Notes under the pieces: model-generated
What the model saw: only the letters and a program-made list of their open reading frames with translations
What the model was told of the DNA's origin: nothing
Database searches by the model: none
Shown here: piece by piece, positions 34,536 through 44,541 of the stretch
How the letters are laid out: every line of letters starts with the position of its first letter
Numbering within the stretch: position 1 is the stretch's first letter
Assembly (NCBI RefSeq): GCF_014770435.1
Contig: NZ_CP061739.1
Span: 1,736,001-1,800,000 of the forward strand
Direction: 5' to 3'
Length of the DNA stretch: 64,000 nt
Source: Psychrobacter sp. 28M-43
Lineage (GTDB): Bacteria > Pseudomonadota > Gammaproteobacteria > Pseudomonadales > Moraxellaceae
Program-made: the position numbers and the translations under genes

Positions 34536-35915
34536 TTATTCTTTATCGTCGGTCTCGAACAAAGCGGCGACAAATTGCTTCGGACTAAAAGAACGCAAGT
34601 CGTCAATCGACTCACCCACACCGATATAGCGGATAGGCACATCTGTCGTTTCGGCAATATTAAATACCACGCCACCTTTAGCAGTACCATCTAACTTAGT
34701 AATGGTGATGCCTGTCAGCGGCACAACTTTATTAAACAGTTCAACTTGGTTGATAGCATTTTGACCCGTGCCAGCATCCAGTACAATCATACCTTCATGC
34801 GGGGCACTTGGATCCGCTTTACGCATGACACGTACGACCTTCTCTAACTCTGCCATCAAATGTGTCTTGTTTTGCAGACGTCCCGCAGTATCAGCGATGA
34901 GCACATCGATATTTTTTGCTTTGGCTGATTGCATCGCATCAAAAATGACAGAAGCGCTGTCAGAACCATGACCTTGCGCCACTACTGGAATATGATTGCG
35001 CTCACCCCAAATCTGTAGCTGCTCAGTAGCTGCCGCACGGAATGTATCACCCGCTGCCAGCATGACTGACTTACCCTCACCTTGTAGACGCTTGGCAAGC
35101 TTACCAATCGTTGTGGTTTTCCCTACGCCATTGACACCTACTACCAATATAACAAACGGCTTTTTGCTAGTATCAATCACCAATGGCTCAACTTTTGGCG
35201 TTAGGATATCAACCAGTTCACTTTGCAATGCTTTATATAAAGAATGAGCATAGATCAAGTCACCACGATCTGTCTGCTCGGTGAGGCTCTTGATGATACG
35301 GTTCGTCGCGTTGACGCCAATATCGGCTACCAATAGCTGATCTTCGACTTCTTCTAATAGCTCGTCATCAATCTCTTTACCACCGATTAAGATACTGACC
35401 ATGCCTTCAGCTAAGTTTTTGCGTGACTTACTGAGGCCCGTTTTCATACGGTTAAACCAGCTGCCCTTTTTCTTATTTTCTTTTGTCTCTTGTGACTCTG
35501 TAGCAGGCTCTTTAATAGTAGCTACCTGTGCGTCACTGTCAGCCACTGGGTTTACACTTGGCGTATCACCCAATTGCTCCTGCAATGGCATAGCAGGAAT
35601 AGTCGACGCAGTATTAGTTTGACTTGTAGCGGCTGTCTCTGTAGCGCTTGAAAAGCTTTCAGAATTACCTTTAGGGACGTTATGCTCTTCTGTCATAACA
35701 ATTGGCGTCGCCAAAGCAATATTATCCGCAGCATCATTACTAGAGACGTCTTGGTTTACCGTACTATCCTTTTGTGAAGCAATACTCTCTGTTTCATCAA
35801 TAATGGGCACAGATTGCACCGGTAGACTGGGTAAGGTAATATCATCGTCATCTAAGTCATCAAGACCCGCATCAAGGTTAATGACTACGCGGTTGCTGTT
35901 GTTTGGGTTGTTCAT
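34536..35915 (-). CDS. ftsY: Signal recognition particle receptor FtsY
   Basis: This GTPase docks SRP-ribosome complexes at the membrane. An acidic, Ser/Thr-rich A domain (about 1-145) is followed by the KKGSWFNRMKTGLSKSRKNL entry to the N domain and a G domain with GVNGVGKTTTIGKL, DTAGR and TKLDGTAKGG. The acidic N-terminus is highly lineage-specific. Its 459 residues are near the E. coli length. ftsX/ftsE are not adjacent. Confidence 0.96.
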   Translation of the reverse strand: MNNPNNSNRVVINLDAGLDDLDDDDITLPSLPVQSVPIIDETESIASQKDSTVNQDVSSNDAADNIALATPIVMTEEHNVPKGNSESFSSATETAATSQTNTASTIPAMPLQEQLGDTPSVNPVADSDAQVATIKEPATESQETKENKKKGSWFNRMKTGLSKSRKNLAEGMVSILIGGKEIDDELLEEVEDQLLVADIGVNATNRIIKSLTEQTDRGDLIYAHSLYKALQSELVDILTPKVEPLVIDTSKKPFVILVVGVNGVGKTTTIGKLAKRLQGEGKSVMLAAGDTFRAAATEQLQIWGERNHIPVVAQGHGSDSASVIFDAMQSAKAKNIDVLIADTAGRLQNKTHLMAELEKVVRVMRKADPSAPHEGMIVLDAGTGQNAINQVELFNKVVPLTGITITKLDGTAKGGVVFNIAETTDVPIRYIGVGESIDDLRSFSPKQFVAALFETDDKE

Positions 35916-36209
35916 AAGTTTGCCCTAAAAGTTATCACGATCAATTATTTGTTTATTGTTAATGGATTTATAGGTTGTCATCTGGCTACGAGCGACATGA
36001 CGCTTAATTTTGACCTATTTTAACATAATTCAAGTCATGCTCAGCCCTTACCCTATTAGACTATTGTCAAAATTTATCTGTTTAAAAAATCACTCAATGA
36101 TTTGAGAAAGTTTTGCTTAAGGTTTGGACACAAAATTCTGACCTGTTACTTGTCAGACTTCGCCTACTCTACCAAGACTTATTCGATAAATACTTATTAG
36201 GAATCCGTT

Positions 36210-36356
36210 ATGTCATTATTCTCTAAGCACTATAAGAAAATTAGCATCAGTGTGGCGGTTTTATTAACGACGACTATATTGGTGACCGGTTGCACCACGA
36301 CGCAAGAGTTTAGACCGACTGCTAGCGTTATGGTTGGTGCTCAGACCTCTTTGTAA
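36210..36356 (+). CDS. Small lipoprotein of 48 residues
   Basis: An ORF from ATG 36210 to TAA 36354-36356 has AGGA at 36199-36202. It has a basic start (MSLFSKHYKK), a hydrophobic stretch and a lipobox LVTGC with Cys28. This leaves a mature peptide of about 21 residues, TTTQEFRPTASVMVGAQTSL after the lipidated Cys. It is probably a surface or periplasmic lipopeptide. It lies 65 bases upstream of the M16 peptidase gene in the same direction. Function unknown. Confidence 0.7.
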   Translation: MSLFSKHYKKISISVAVLLTTTILVTGCTTTQEFRPTASVMVGAQTSL

Positions 36357-36421
36357 TGCCATTTATTACTATGATTAGCATTTAATTCTTCAGTTATTAT
36401 TTTATATAAGTAGACCATACC

Positions 36422-37918
36422 ATGTCATTGTCTTTACCTCTAGCAGCTGCGCCATTACGCATTGCTTGTGCCTTAGCAGTAGCAGCGTCACTTACTGCGT
36501 GTCAAACCAACACGGTGCCTACTAATTCTGCAACTGCGACAAGCTCAACCGTAACCGATAGCTTGGCTCAAAACATATCAGATGAAAATAAAACGAGTAA
36601 AGACACACAGTCGTCTGAGTTGACAATGGACATGTCAGGTCGACATGAATATCAGTTAAAAAATGGTCTAAAAGTCGTCATAAAAGAAGACCACCGTGCC
36701 CCTGTCGCTATGACACAAATCTGGTACCGAGTGGGCTCGGCAGATGAGCCTCTTGATAAAGGCGGTATCTCTCATTTACTCGAGCACATGATGTTTAAAG
36801 GCACGACCAATGTCTCTAGTGATGATTATGAGCGACTAATTGCTAAGTTTGGCGGCGTCAACAATGCCTTTACCAGCTATGACTATACCGGATACTACGA
36901 GCTATTCCCTGCCAATCGTATGCCGTTAGCGCTAGAGCTTGAAGCAGATCGCATGAAAAACCTTATATTCGATGACAAAGAATTTGCCAAAGAGCATCAA
37001 GTGGTCATGGAAGAGCGTCGCCAACGTACTGACGACAATCCGCTTGCCAAAGCGTATGAGTCATTTCGTCTGCTAGCTTTGCCTGACAGCCCAAAAGGCG
37101 AATCTGTCATTGGGCCTATGAACGAGCTAGAATCGATTAAACTTTCAGATTTAAAAGACTGGTATAAGACATGGTATGCACCAAATAATACAACGTTAGT
37201 CATCGTCGGTGACGTGCAACCACAAGAAGTACTTACTCAAGTCAAACGTTACTTTGGTGATTTAGAAAAAAGCAACCTACCCAAACGTACCTCTGTAACT
37301 CAAAAAGGCTTCCGTGGTTATCAAAAGGTAGACTCTGAGCAAGCCGTACAAGTGCCCGTTCTACTGATGGGTTACAACGTGCCAAGCCTTGCCACGACAG
37401 GCTCAAACAATGAAAAACAAGCTTACGCCCTGTCACTTGCGCAAGATGTGCTCGATGGCGGCTTATCTGCACGCTTAGAGAGTCGACTGATACGTGAGCA
37501 AGGTCTTCTAACCACAGTTGGTACTTCTTACGACTTGTTAGATCGCGGCGATGGGCTGTTTTTAATACAAGCAACACCTCGTGAAGGCGTCAGCTTAGAG
37601 CAAGCACAACAAGCCATAACTTCAGAAATAGAAAAGCTAAAAACCGATCCTATTGCCAATGACGAGATTAGTCGCGCCAAGACCAATACGGTTACTGGTT
37701 TGATTTATGCGCAAGACAGCATGGAAGGACAAGCACGTATGATAGGCTCGTTACAATCTATCGGTCTAGATGATAGATTACTTTCTAAGTTACCAGCTAA
37801 GCTCGATGGTATCAGTGTGGCTGATATTCAGGCTGCCAGTAAAAAATATTTGGTCAAGGACAACTTAACGGTGATGCATGTCGTGCCACCTAAAGACAAT
37901 AAAACCCCAGCGAAATAG
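36422..37918 (+). CDS. M16-family zinc metallopeptidase, catalytic lipoprotein
   Basis: A lipoprotein signal (lipobox SLTAC, Cys27) precedes a linker and an M16 domain. The inverted zinc motif is HLLEH (118-122), with the expected distal Glu at 198, 76 residues after His122, in VVMEERR. M16 peptidases degrade peptides and misfolded envelope proteins. The next gene encodes an M16 protein lacking the zinc motif, so the two probably form a heterodimer as in several bacterial M16B pairs. Confidence 0.93.
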   Translation: MSLSLPLAAAPLRIACALAVAASLTACQTNTVPTNSATATSSTVTDSLAQNISDENKTSKDTQSSELTMDMSGRHEYQLKNGLKVVIKEDHRAPVAMTQIWYRVGSADEPLDKGGISHLLEHMMFKGTTNVSSDDYERLIAKFGGVNNAFTSYDYTGYYELFPANRMPLALELEADRMKNLIFDDKEFAKEHQVVMEERRQRTDDNPLAKAYESFRLLALPDSPKGESVIGPMNELESIKLSDLKDWYKTWYAPNNTTLVIVGDVQPQEVLTQVKRYFGDLEKSNLPKRTSVTQKGFRGYQKVDSEQAVQVPVLLMGYNVPSLATTGSNNEKQAYALSLAQDVLDGGLSARLESRLIREQGLLTTVGTSYDLLDRGDGLFLIQATPREGVSLEQAQQAITSEIEKLKTDPIANDEISRAKTNTVTGLIYAQDSMEGQARMIGSLQSIGLDDRLLSKLPAKLDGISVADIQAASKKYLVKDNLTVMHVVPPKDNKTPAK

Positions 37919-37985
37919 TCGCTATCTATTATCAAACATCTCATAAAAATGGCCATAACACCGTATTCTTAATAAGAAGAAACTC

Positions 37986-39563
37986 ATGATTCAGAATAAA
38001 TACGACTCTAAAGCAAAACAAGAATCTTTTAAGGATGCTTCATCTTCTATAAGAAGCACCATCGCATCTAAAAAGCGATCCTACCTCAGTGCTAGCGTAA
38101 TTTTTGCTTTTAGCGTCTTGGCTACTACTACGCAGGCTAATACAACGACTGCTGAAGATTACCGCTCACCTGCTGCAGTCGATGCAAGTGCGCCAATTGC
38201 TGCCTTATCTAAGCTAACCAGCTTAGACGATGACAAACCTTTAAAAGTCACCGTACCGACCATTCAACAGTTTAAGACCAAGTCTGGCGTACCTGTTATG
38301 TTTGTACAAACGACCACCTTGCCAATCGTCGATGTTGATTTGCGTTTTAATGCTGGTAGCGCGCGTGATGGTAGTATCAAAAAGGATGGTTTTGGTATTG
38401 CGAATATGACAGCGACGATGCTCGAACAGGGCTCAAAAAGCCTAGATGAAAACGCATTTACACGTGCAGTGGAAACGTTGGGCATCAATCTAAGCAGTAG
38501 CGCCTATAAGGATATGTTCATCGTTTCACTACGTAGCTTATCCGATGACAAGCATCTCCTGCCAGCCATTGATTTAATGACACAGATGGTGAGTGAGCCT
38601 ACGTTTGACGAGCAAGTTCTAGCACGCAATAAAGCAAGACTGTTGGTAGGCCTGCAGCAACAAAAACAAGATCCTAATAGCTTAGCAAGTATCGCTTTCA
38701 ATGATGCTTTGTACGGTACTCACCCTTACGCGCATCCATCAGTCGGCACACTAGAAAGCGTTCCTACGATTGAGAAACAGCAACTGATAGACTTTAAAAA
38801 TAAATATCTAGTGGCAGCAAATGCATCTGTTGCTATGACAGGCAACCTAACATTAGACCAAGCCAAAAAACTGGCAGAAGACATCACTGCTAAATTGCCT
38901 ACTGGCCAAGCTGCCACTGATTTACCTGAGCCGAAACCACTTACTCAAGCGCAGCATGTTCATATTCCATTCCCAAGCACTCAAACCACTGTCCTTATGG
39001 GACAATTGGGTAGCAAACGAGCTACCGACCCAATAGCACAGCAGCAGCAGACCAACTTTGCTGTTGGAAACGAAGTCATGGCAGGCAGTGATTTTAATGC
39101 ACGGCTAATGACGGAGGTGAGACAAAACCTTGGCTATACTTATGGAATCTCAGGATCGATGAATCCAATGCTCTCTCGAGGCCCCTACCAAATTGGTTTT
39201 TCGACACGTAATGACAGGGCGCGTGCAGCTATTGATGCAAGCTTAGCGGTTATTAACGAGACACTGGACAAAGGTATCACCAATGAGGAGATGCGCTTAA
39301 CTACAGATAATTTGAAAAATAGCTTTCCAATGGGATTTGCGAGCAATGCAGGTATTAATGGCTTACTCGGAATGATGAACTTTTACCAATTACCGAATAA
39401 TTACTTAGCTGACTATACCAATCGCATTGATCAAGTCACACTTTCAGAGGTCAATCAAACCATGCGAGATACGCTAAAGCCTGATAACTTTTTAATAGTT
39501 ACGGTTGGGCAAGAAGATCCGTGGAAAGAAAAGCAAGCGGTAAAGAAAACCAGTAAGAAATAA
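37986..39563 (+). CDS. M16-family peptidase homologue, non-catalytic subunit
   Basis: It is homologous to the M16 fold, but the position of HxxEH reads GIANMTATMLEQG, so no zinc site exists. It retains RQNLGYTYG, the C-terminal substrate-binding Arg/Tyr motif of paired M16 subunits. An N-terminal hydrophobic stretch (about 30-52, ending TTQANT) looks like a signal sequence after a basic leader, so it is periplasmic. It lies 67 bases after the catalytic gene, likely in one operon. Its 525 residues are close to its partner's length. Confidence 0.9.
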   Translation: MIQNKYDSKAKQESFKDASSSIRSTIASKKRSYLSASVIFAFSVLATTTQANTTTAEDYRSPAAVDASAPIAALSKLTSLDDDKPLKVTVPTIQQFKTKSGVPVMFVQTTTLPIVDVDLRFNAGSARDGSIKKDGFGIANMTATMLEQGSKSLDENAFTRAVETLGINLSSSAYKDMFIVSLRSLSDDKHLLPAIDLMTQMVSEPTFDEQVLARNKARLLVGLQQQKQDPNSLASIAFNDALYGTHPYAHPSVGTLESVPTIEKQQLIDFKNKYLVAANASVAMTGNLTLDQAKKLAEDITAKLPTGQAATDLPEPKPLTQAQHVHIPFPSTQTTVLMGQLGSKRATDPIAQQQQTNFAVGNEVMAGSDFNARLMTEVRQNLGYTYGISGSMNPMLSRGPYQIGFSTRNDRARAAIDASLAVINETLDKGITNEEMRLTTDNLKNSFPMGFASNAGINGLLGMMNFYQLPNNYLADYTNRIDQVTLSEVNQTMRDTLKPDNFLIVTVGQEDPWKEKQAVKKTSKK

Positions 39564-39607
39564 ATCGCTAAGAAGTAGTTTAGAAAAAATAAGGCTCATT
39601 AATTTTG

Positions 39608-39652
39608 TGGACGTATTATAAGTGGTAAAGAATACTGCTTATAATATGTCCA
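39608..39652. terminator. Long AT-rich hairpin between convergent genes
   Basis: TGGACGTATTATAAG (39608-39622) pairs with CTTATAATATGTCCA (39638-39652), with one G-T pair. It lies between the M16 pair and the minus-strand lipoprotein gene. There is no strong T run, so terminator function is likely but unproven. Confidence 0.5.
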
Positions 39653-39713
39653 TTTAAATATTTAGATTACTATGATTTCTAAATAAGAAGCAGAACATTC
39701 TTAATACTTAGTA

Positions 39714-40289
39714 TTAGGAATGCTTGGCGTCAGAAATTTTTAGTGCAACATCATAGACAAAATGCTCAGGCTTATGGGTGGCCCCGTTATAGCTCAGACG
39801 GATAACGTGCTTATCATAAGACGTCACTTTATAATTACCATTGGCAAAGTTGTGTAGCGTTGGCACAATTAATAGCGCTTCTATTTGACGGTTATCTACT
39901 TTAACATTGAGGCGCTGACCCTCTCGCGGATATAAAAAATAATCACAGTAGTCATTTACCATGACCTCTGATATACGTTCAATAACCTGATTACCCGTTT
40001 CTTCTTGAATTAATTTTGGACAGACATCAGAGCGCTTAGATGCCAAACGAGCATAAGAGTTCTTGATACTATCTTCTATCTCTTTAGAGCTTTGTACATG
40101 TCTATCAGACTTATCCGTCACTATCATATTATTTTCAGAGGACATCTCTGTACTACACGCACTAATCAATAATACCGACATAAGTGCAGAAGTAAACAAA
40201 ACGCCATACTTATAGTTCGAGTGCAAAAAACTTTGCTTCTCGTTATTTAATTTATGATAGCTTTTCATTGTCGAGCGCTGATTTTTCAT
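39714..40289 (-). CDS. Hypothetical lipoprotein
   Basis: The 191-residue product has a long basic N-terminus, then a hydrophobic stretch ending in the lipobox LISAC (about residue 45). The mature part has no recognised domain but includes VCPKLIQEE, a DYCDYFLYPREGQRLNV stretch and a C-terminal NGATHKPEHFVYDVALKI. The start may be at residue 1 or Met8; the listed start gives an unusually long n-region. Not recognised beyond secretion. Confidence 0.6.
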   Translation of the reverse strand: MKNQRSTMKSYHKLNNEKQSFLHSNYKYGVLFTSALMSVLLISACSTEMSSENNMIVTDKSDRHVQSSKEIEDSIKNSYARLASKRSDVCPKLIQEETGNQVIERISEVMVNDYCDYFLYPREGQRLNVKVDNRQIEALLIVPTLHNFANGNYKVTSYDKHVIRLSYNGATHKPEHFVYDVALKISDAKHS

Positions 40290-40555
40290 AGTTTTCGCTT
40301 AAAGTAAATTTGGTGGTTTTCTTTATGAGCCATGAAAATATAAAGGCGATTGATAACACATATTATTAAAGCATAGTCTTTAAAGACTAAACAAATTTTT
40401 AATGAACTCATGCGTCTATCCTATGAATCCTACCAAATAATTACAAAATTATTATTTTTAGTAAACACCGGAATAGTATATATAAAAATGAATATATATA
40501 GCGTTATCTCGGCTAACTTTATATTCATTTGAACTTTCGATTCTTGATAAATCAA

Positions 40556-41503
40556 TTAATAGCGGCAAGAAGAGGAACTACTAGCGTGATTGAATCCCCA
40601 TTTGCGATAACCATCAGTATCTAAATGAATAGCCCCTGTCGCATATAATCCTAAGCCAAAGTTATAAGGCTGTCCTTGATACTGCCAAAACTGACATAAG
40701 CCATCATGCATGGTACTCAAGCGCCATAAATTGTCTTCGTACTCAGGTACCCAGATATCGATAGCACTTGCATTCATATGCTTACTACCATCTGCCCCGC
40801 CTGCACAATCATTCAAACCCGGGTTACGATATACCGAACGTATCTCACTGCTGAGTGGTAAAATACCTTGGTTTTTCAACTCACTATAAAGGCGCAATGT
40901 TGGTACAATGTTAGACCATAGCTCTTGAGGTGGCAATTGATACGGCTCATACCCGCATTTACTCCAGCTACGGGCAGTCGTCAGCAGTTGAGACAATGGC
41001 GGTACATTCTGTGACCCGACTCGTGCGCTGAGATAGCGTTCGTACTCTGCTACTTGTCTGGCACGATAACTATTGCTATTTGACCATGCTTTAAAGTCCA
41101 TACTCATAGAATCGTTATAAGCACCATTATAGGTGTTGTTTGCTGTACTATAAGTAGCACCGCGTCTTACTACATTCACACGTTTGTTTTCTTCAATGGA
41201 CAACCTAGCATCAATCTCGAAATCACGCTGTTTTTGCACAATCAAGTTTTGCATACTGTCGCCATTTGATGCATTCGCACCACTCAACATGGTGACACCA
41301 GGACGCTGATTTGAGCTGTTAGTAGATGGCGTTATATACGCATTACTGTTATTGCTTGTACTGCTACTTTGACGTATTTGAATACGGCGCTCACTATCGT
41401 CGCTGATAATAACGGCATGAGCACTGACACTGCCAGCACATAGGATAAGGGTGATAATAGGTTGGCAAATTTGCCTATACGCATGGATTTTTGATTTTAT
41501 CAT
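40556..41503 (-). CDS. Peptidase M15-like (D-Ala-D-Ala carboxypeptidase type) protein
   Basis: An N-terminal signal-like segment (about 14-30) is followed by an Asn/Ser-rich linker and a C-terminal domain resembling M15A/VanY-type peptidases. Visible ligand-like motifs are SVYRNPGLNDCAGG, SKHMNASAIDIWVP (His and Asp) and GAIHLDTDGYRKWG (second His). It is probably an envelope enzyme acting on peptidoglycan stems or a binding relative. It is divergent from rodA across about 280 bases. Confidence 0.75.
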   Translation of the reverse strand: MIKSKIHAYRQICQPIITLILCAGSVSAHAVIISDDSERRIQIRQSSSTSNNSNAYITPSTNSSNQRPGVTMLSGANASNGDSMQNLIVQKQRDFEIDARLSIEENKRVNVVRRGATYSTANNTYNGAYNDSMSMDFKAWSNSNSYRARQVAEYERYLSARVGSQNVPPLSQLLTTARSWSKCGYEPYQLPPQELWSNIVPTLRLYSELKNQGILPLSSEIRSVYRNPGLNDCAGGADGSKHMNASAIDIWVPEYEDNLWRLSTMHDGLCQFWQYQGQPYNFGLGLYATGAIHLDTDGYRKWGFNHASSSSSCRY

Positions 41504-41787
41504 TGCAAGAAACTACCGCTAAAAACGTTTTATCGATACTATCAAATTTTCAACAAGCAGGCTAAACTATCGCTTCTAATTTGAAGTCCAATATTGATAA
41601 TTAACACTTATCCTTACAACTTTTATAATTGAGTGACTTTATTATTATTTGTGAATGATATAGCCATCGCGTGCTCGCATAATTTTATTAAAGTCGGTAC
41701 TTTTTAGTACGATTCTCATCGTTGTTTATAATGAGATAATTTAGTTAGTACTTCCCTCCTACACCAATTGTTAGCCAAATTCTGCCT

Positions 41788-42930
41788 ATGTCTTCTAACC
41801 CGCAATATCGTTTTTCACGTCAAAGCCATCATTTGGGTCAAGGTCATGCACCGACACTATGGCAACGCATTCATATCGACCCATGGTTAACTTTACTGTT
41901 ATTGACGGTTTGTTGTATTGGTCTGACGATTCTATACAGCGCCGCCAGCCAAGATATTGGTATGGTTATTCGCCAAATGGTCAGTTATGGGGTGGCATTC
42001 GCTGTGATGTTTACCATGGCGCAGATACCGCCTAGTCTCTATCGTACTTTTACGCCTATATTTTATGTCTTAGGGCTTATATTATTAGTGCTGGTAGATA
42101 TTATCGGTGAAGTACGTATGGGTGCTCAGCGCTGGATCAATTTGCCTGGGTTCGGTAGTGTGCAGCCTTCAGAGTTTATGAAGCTTGGTATGCCAATGAT
42201 GTGTGCTTGGTTTTTGTCTAAGCGTGATTTGCCACCGTCAGCATCTAGCATTGCTATTACCTTGGCATTAATCATTGTACCGGTGCTATTAATTGCTAAA
42301 GAACCTGATCTTGGTACATCACTACTGGTCGCTGCCAGTGGCATATTTGTGCTTTTCCTAGCAGGCCTTTCATGGCGATTGATTTCTGCTGCTGTAATTT
42401 TGGCTGTACCATTTATTGCCTTTGCTTGGAACTTTTTACTCCACGACTATCAGCGTACGCGGGTATTGACACTCCTTAATCCTGAAGCAGATGTGCAAGG
42501 CGCTGGGTGGAACATTATTCAATCGAAGACAGCTATTGGCTCTGGTGGCCTCACTGGAAAAGGTTATCTGGAAGGCACACAATCACACCTACATTTCCTA
42601 CCAGAAGGCCATACTGACTTTATCATTGCCGCCTTCTCCGAGGAGTTTGGTTTGCTCGGTGTGATGCTACTGATGTTCATTTACTTTTGCCTTCTGTCAC
42701 GCGCCTTATATATCGCTTTCACCCATCCTGATGTTTACAGCAGATTGTTGGCTGGTGCTATCGCCATGTCTTTCTTTGTTTATATATTCGTCAATGTCGG
42801 CATGGTTGGCGGCATTTTGCCTGTCGTAGGTGTTCCACTACCATTTATTAGTTATGGTGGTACGGCTATCGTGACTTTGATGGCAGGATTTGGCCTACTC
42901 ATGTCTATCCATACACATAAATCCGGCTAA
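41788..42930 (+). CDS. rodA: Rod-shape peptidoglycan polymerase RodA
   Basis: SEDS-family glycosyltransferase of the elongasome, polymerising lipid II with a class B PBP. It has about ten membrane segments and the family blocks GAQRWI, QPSEFMKLG, AKEPDLGTS, PEGHTDFIIAAFSEEFG and the final PLPFISYGGTAIVT. These fit RodA rather than FtsW. The 380 residues match. The usual partner mrdA/pbp2 is not adjacent here. A TATAAT at 41727-41732 may be its -10. Confidence 0.95.
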   Translation: MSSNPQYRFSRQSHHLGQGHAPTLWQRIHIDPWLTLLLLTVCCIGLTILYSAASQDIGMVIRQMVSYGVAFAVMFTMAQIPPSLYRTFTPIFYVLGLILLVLVDIIGEVRMGAQRWINLPGFGSVQPSEFMKLGMPMMCAWFLSKRDLPPSASSIAITLALIIVPVLLIAKEPDLGTSLLVAASGIFVLFLAGLSWRLISAAVILAVPFIAFAWNFLLHDYQRTRVLTLLNPEADVQGAGWNIIQSKTAIGSGGLTGKGYLEGTQSHLHFLPEGHTDFIIAAFSEEFGLLGVMLLMFIYFCLLSRALYIAFTHPDVYSRLLAGAIAMSFFVYIFVNVGMVGGILPVVGVPLPFISYGGTAIVTLMAGFGLLMSIHTHKSG

Positions 42931-43764
42931 TTTGTATCAGGTACTTTTTATACAAACCAACTTTAAAGTAAGTCGTTGTAATAATTATGGTAGTACCATT
43001 AAGATAAATTGTTTTGTACTACTAATGATTTGATAAAAGACAATGAGCCATAGCGCGAAGAAAAGTTTTATTCTTCGCGCTATGGCTTTTTTATTTTAAT
43101 GGTCTTCATATAATTTATGTTCATATCAGTCGCTATAATAGTTACAAATCTGAAATAATTATTCGTTTTAGCGCCCCTTATTTTTACTAGAAAATTGACG
43201 TAATTTCCGATATTAGTTAACCACCTATAAGTTCAGAAAGATTTTATTCCTTGTTTTTTACAAAAAATTGCGTTAACCTCGTTTTACTGTACTCTGATAC
43301 ATAACCCGTACATAGCTACTAATAAACTTTGCATTTAAATATATTTAGGTTGTAGCGTAGCCGTATAGTTAGCATCTTGTAGATTCCAGACTTTCAAATA
43401 CACTACTTAATTAACGGTTTGATAACATAGCGATACGCGATGTCCTACGAACCTTTTAGTAACGTATCATTCTAATGAAGTTTGTATATCGCACATCATG
43501 TAAATACGACATATAGTGACATTGTCACTCAGTCCTGATTTTGGACTTTGTATTCAATGCTTATCGCTAACTATCATTTGAGCGTATCGTCAGTCACTCT
43601 ATCTATTAGAGGTACTGAATACTGATGATAATGAAATGAAAAATTACCATATATTAATATCTATAAGAGCCATTCGTTAATCAATATGAAAACAATAGAT
43701 TAATGCCATGCTCAATCTAAAATACTTAGAGTTAGGTTTTGATGTATAAGTTATAGAGGTATTT
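42931..43764 (+). other. Long intergenic region between rodA and the RlpA-like gene
   Basis: Over 800 bases without a convincing gene. It contains the rodA terminator (43046-43092) and a short match (GCGTTAACCTCG, 43270-43281) to the start of the 81-bp repeat. The remainder is AT-rich and featureless to me. Confidence 0.5.
43046..43092 (+). terminator. Strong terminator after rodA
   Basis: A 17-bp stem (43046-43062 with 43071-43087) is followed by a T tract. Confidence 0.95.
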
Positions 43765-44379
43765 ATGAACAAGCGTTTATCTGGTTTACTTACAATGTCA
43801 GCAATGTTATTTGCTGGCTCTGCAGTCGCTACCAATGCAAATGCTGTAGAAGCAAAGACCACACTTGCTATGATTTCGCAAGATAACGCCTCCCACATTG
43901 ACCGTGTACTTGGTGAATTAAGCCGTCAACATGATGGTGCATCAAGTTTGGTAAAGTCAGCCCGTCAGCCTACTTCATTGGCACTTAGCAGCTCGTTGTT
44001 AGCCAATGATACGACACAAGTCACCAATGATGAAGACGTACTAGAGCGTCTAACAGCTGTCGCCTCTAACTCTGTCAGTAAGTTCAAGCAGACTGGCCTT
44101 GCGTCTTGGTATGGTCGTAAGTTTCATGGTCGCAAGACTGCCAGTGGCGAAACTTTTGACATGAACGGTTTAACTGCAGCGCATCGCTCATTGCCATTGA
44201 ACTGCTATGTCAAAGTTACTAACAAGACCAATGGTAAAAGTGTCGTGGTAAAAGTGAACGATCGTGGCCCATTCCATGGCAACCGTGTTTTAGATTTATC
44301 TTATGGTGCTGCCAAAAAACTCGGTATTACGAGCAAAGGCGTGGGTAACGTTGCTATCGAGCGCGTTGCAGGACCTTAA
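43765..44379 (+). CDS. RlpA-like double-psi beta-barrel protein
   Basis: A signal peptide (about 1-28, ending ANAVEA) is followed by a 70-residue linker and an RlpA domain with GLASWYGRKFHGRKTASGE, LPLNCYVKVTN and VKVNDRGPF. Known RlpA proteins cleave denuded glycan strands at the septum. This one lacks the SPOR domain and lipobox of classical RlpA, so septal targeting is uncertain. The gene is isolated by terminators. Confidence 0.88.
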   Translation: MNKRLSGLLTMSAMLFAGSAVATNANAVEAKTTLAMISQDNASHIDRVLGELSRQHDGASSLVKSARQPTSLALSSSLLANDTTQVTNDEDVLERLTAVASNSVSKFKQTGLASWYGRKFHGRKTASGETFDMNGLTAAHRSLPLNCYVKVTNKTNGKSVVVKVNDRGPFHGNRVLDLSYGAAKKLGITSKGVGNVAIERVAGP

Positions 44380-44427
44380 TTTTAGGTATCAGTTTTAAAG
44401 ACCAATAATATTGCTAGCCTATATAGC

Positions 44428-44464
44428 AAAAAAAGCCTAACTAATCATTAGTTAGGCTTTTTTT
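44428..44464. terminator. Bidirectional terminator
   Basis: A perfect 18-bp inverted repeat with A7 and T7 flanks lies between the RlpA-like gene and radA. Confidence 0.96.
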
Positions 44465-44541
44465 ATGGTCTATATTTATCGCTCTAGGCTAATAGTAGCG
44501 ACTGAACTACTCAAAATAAAGTACTATTAGTTCGATATATC

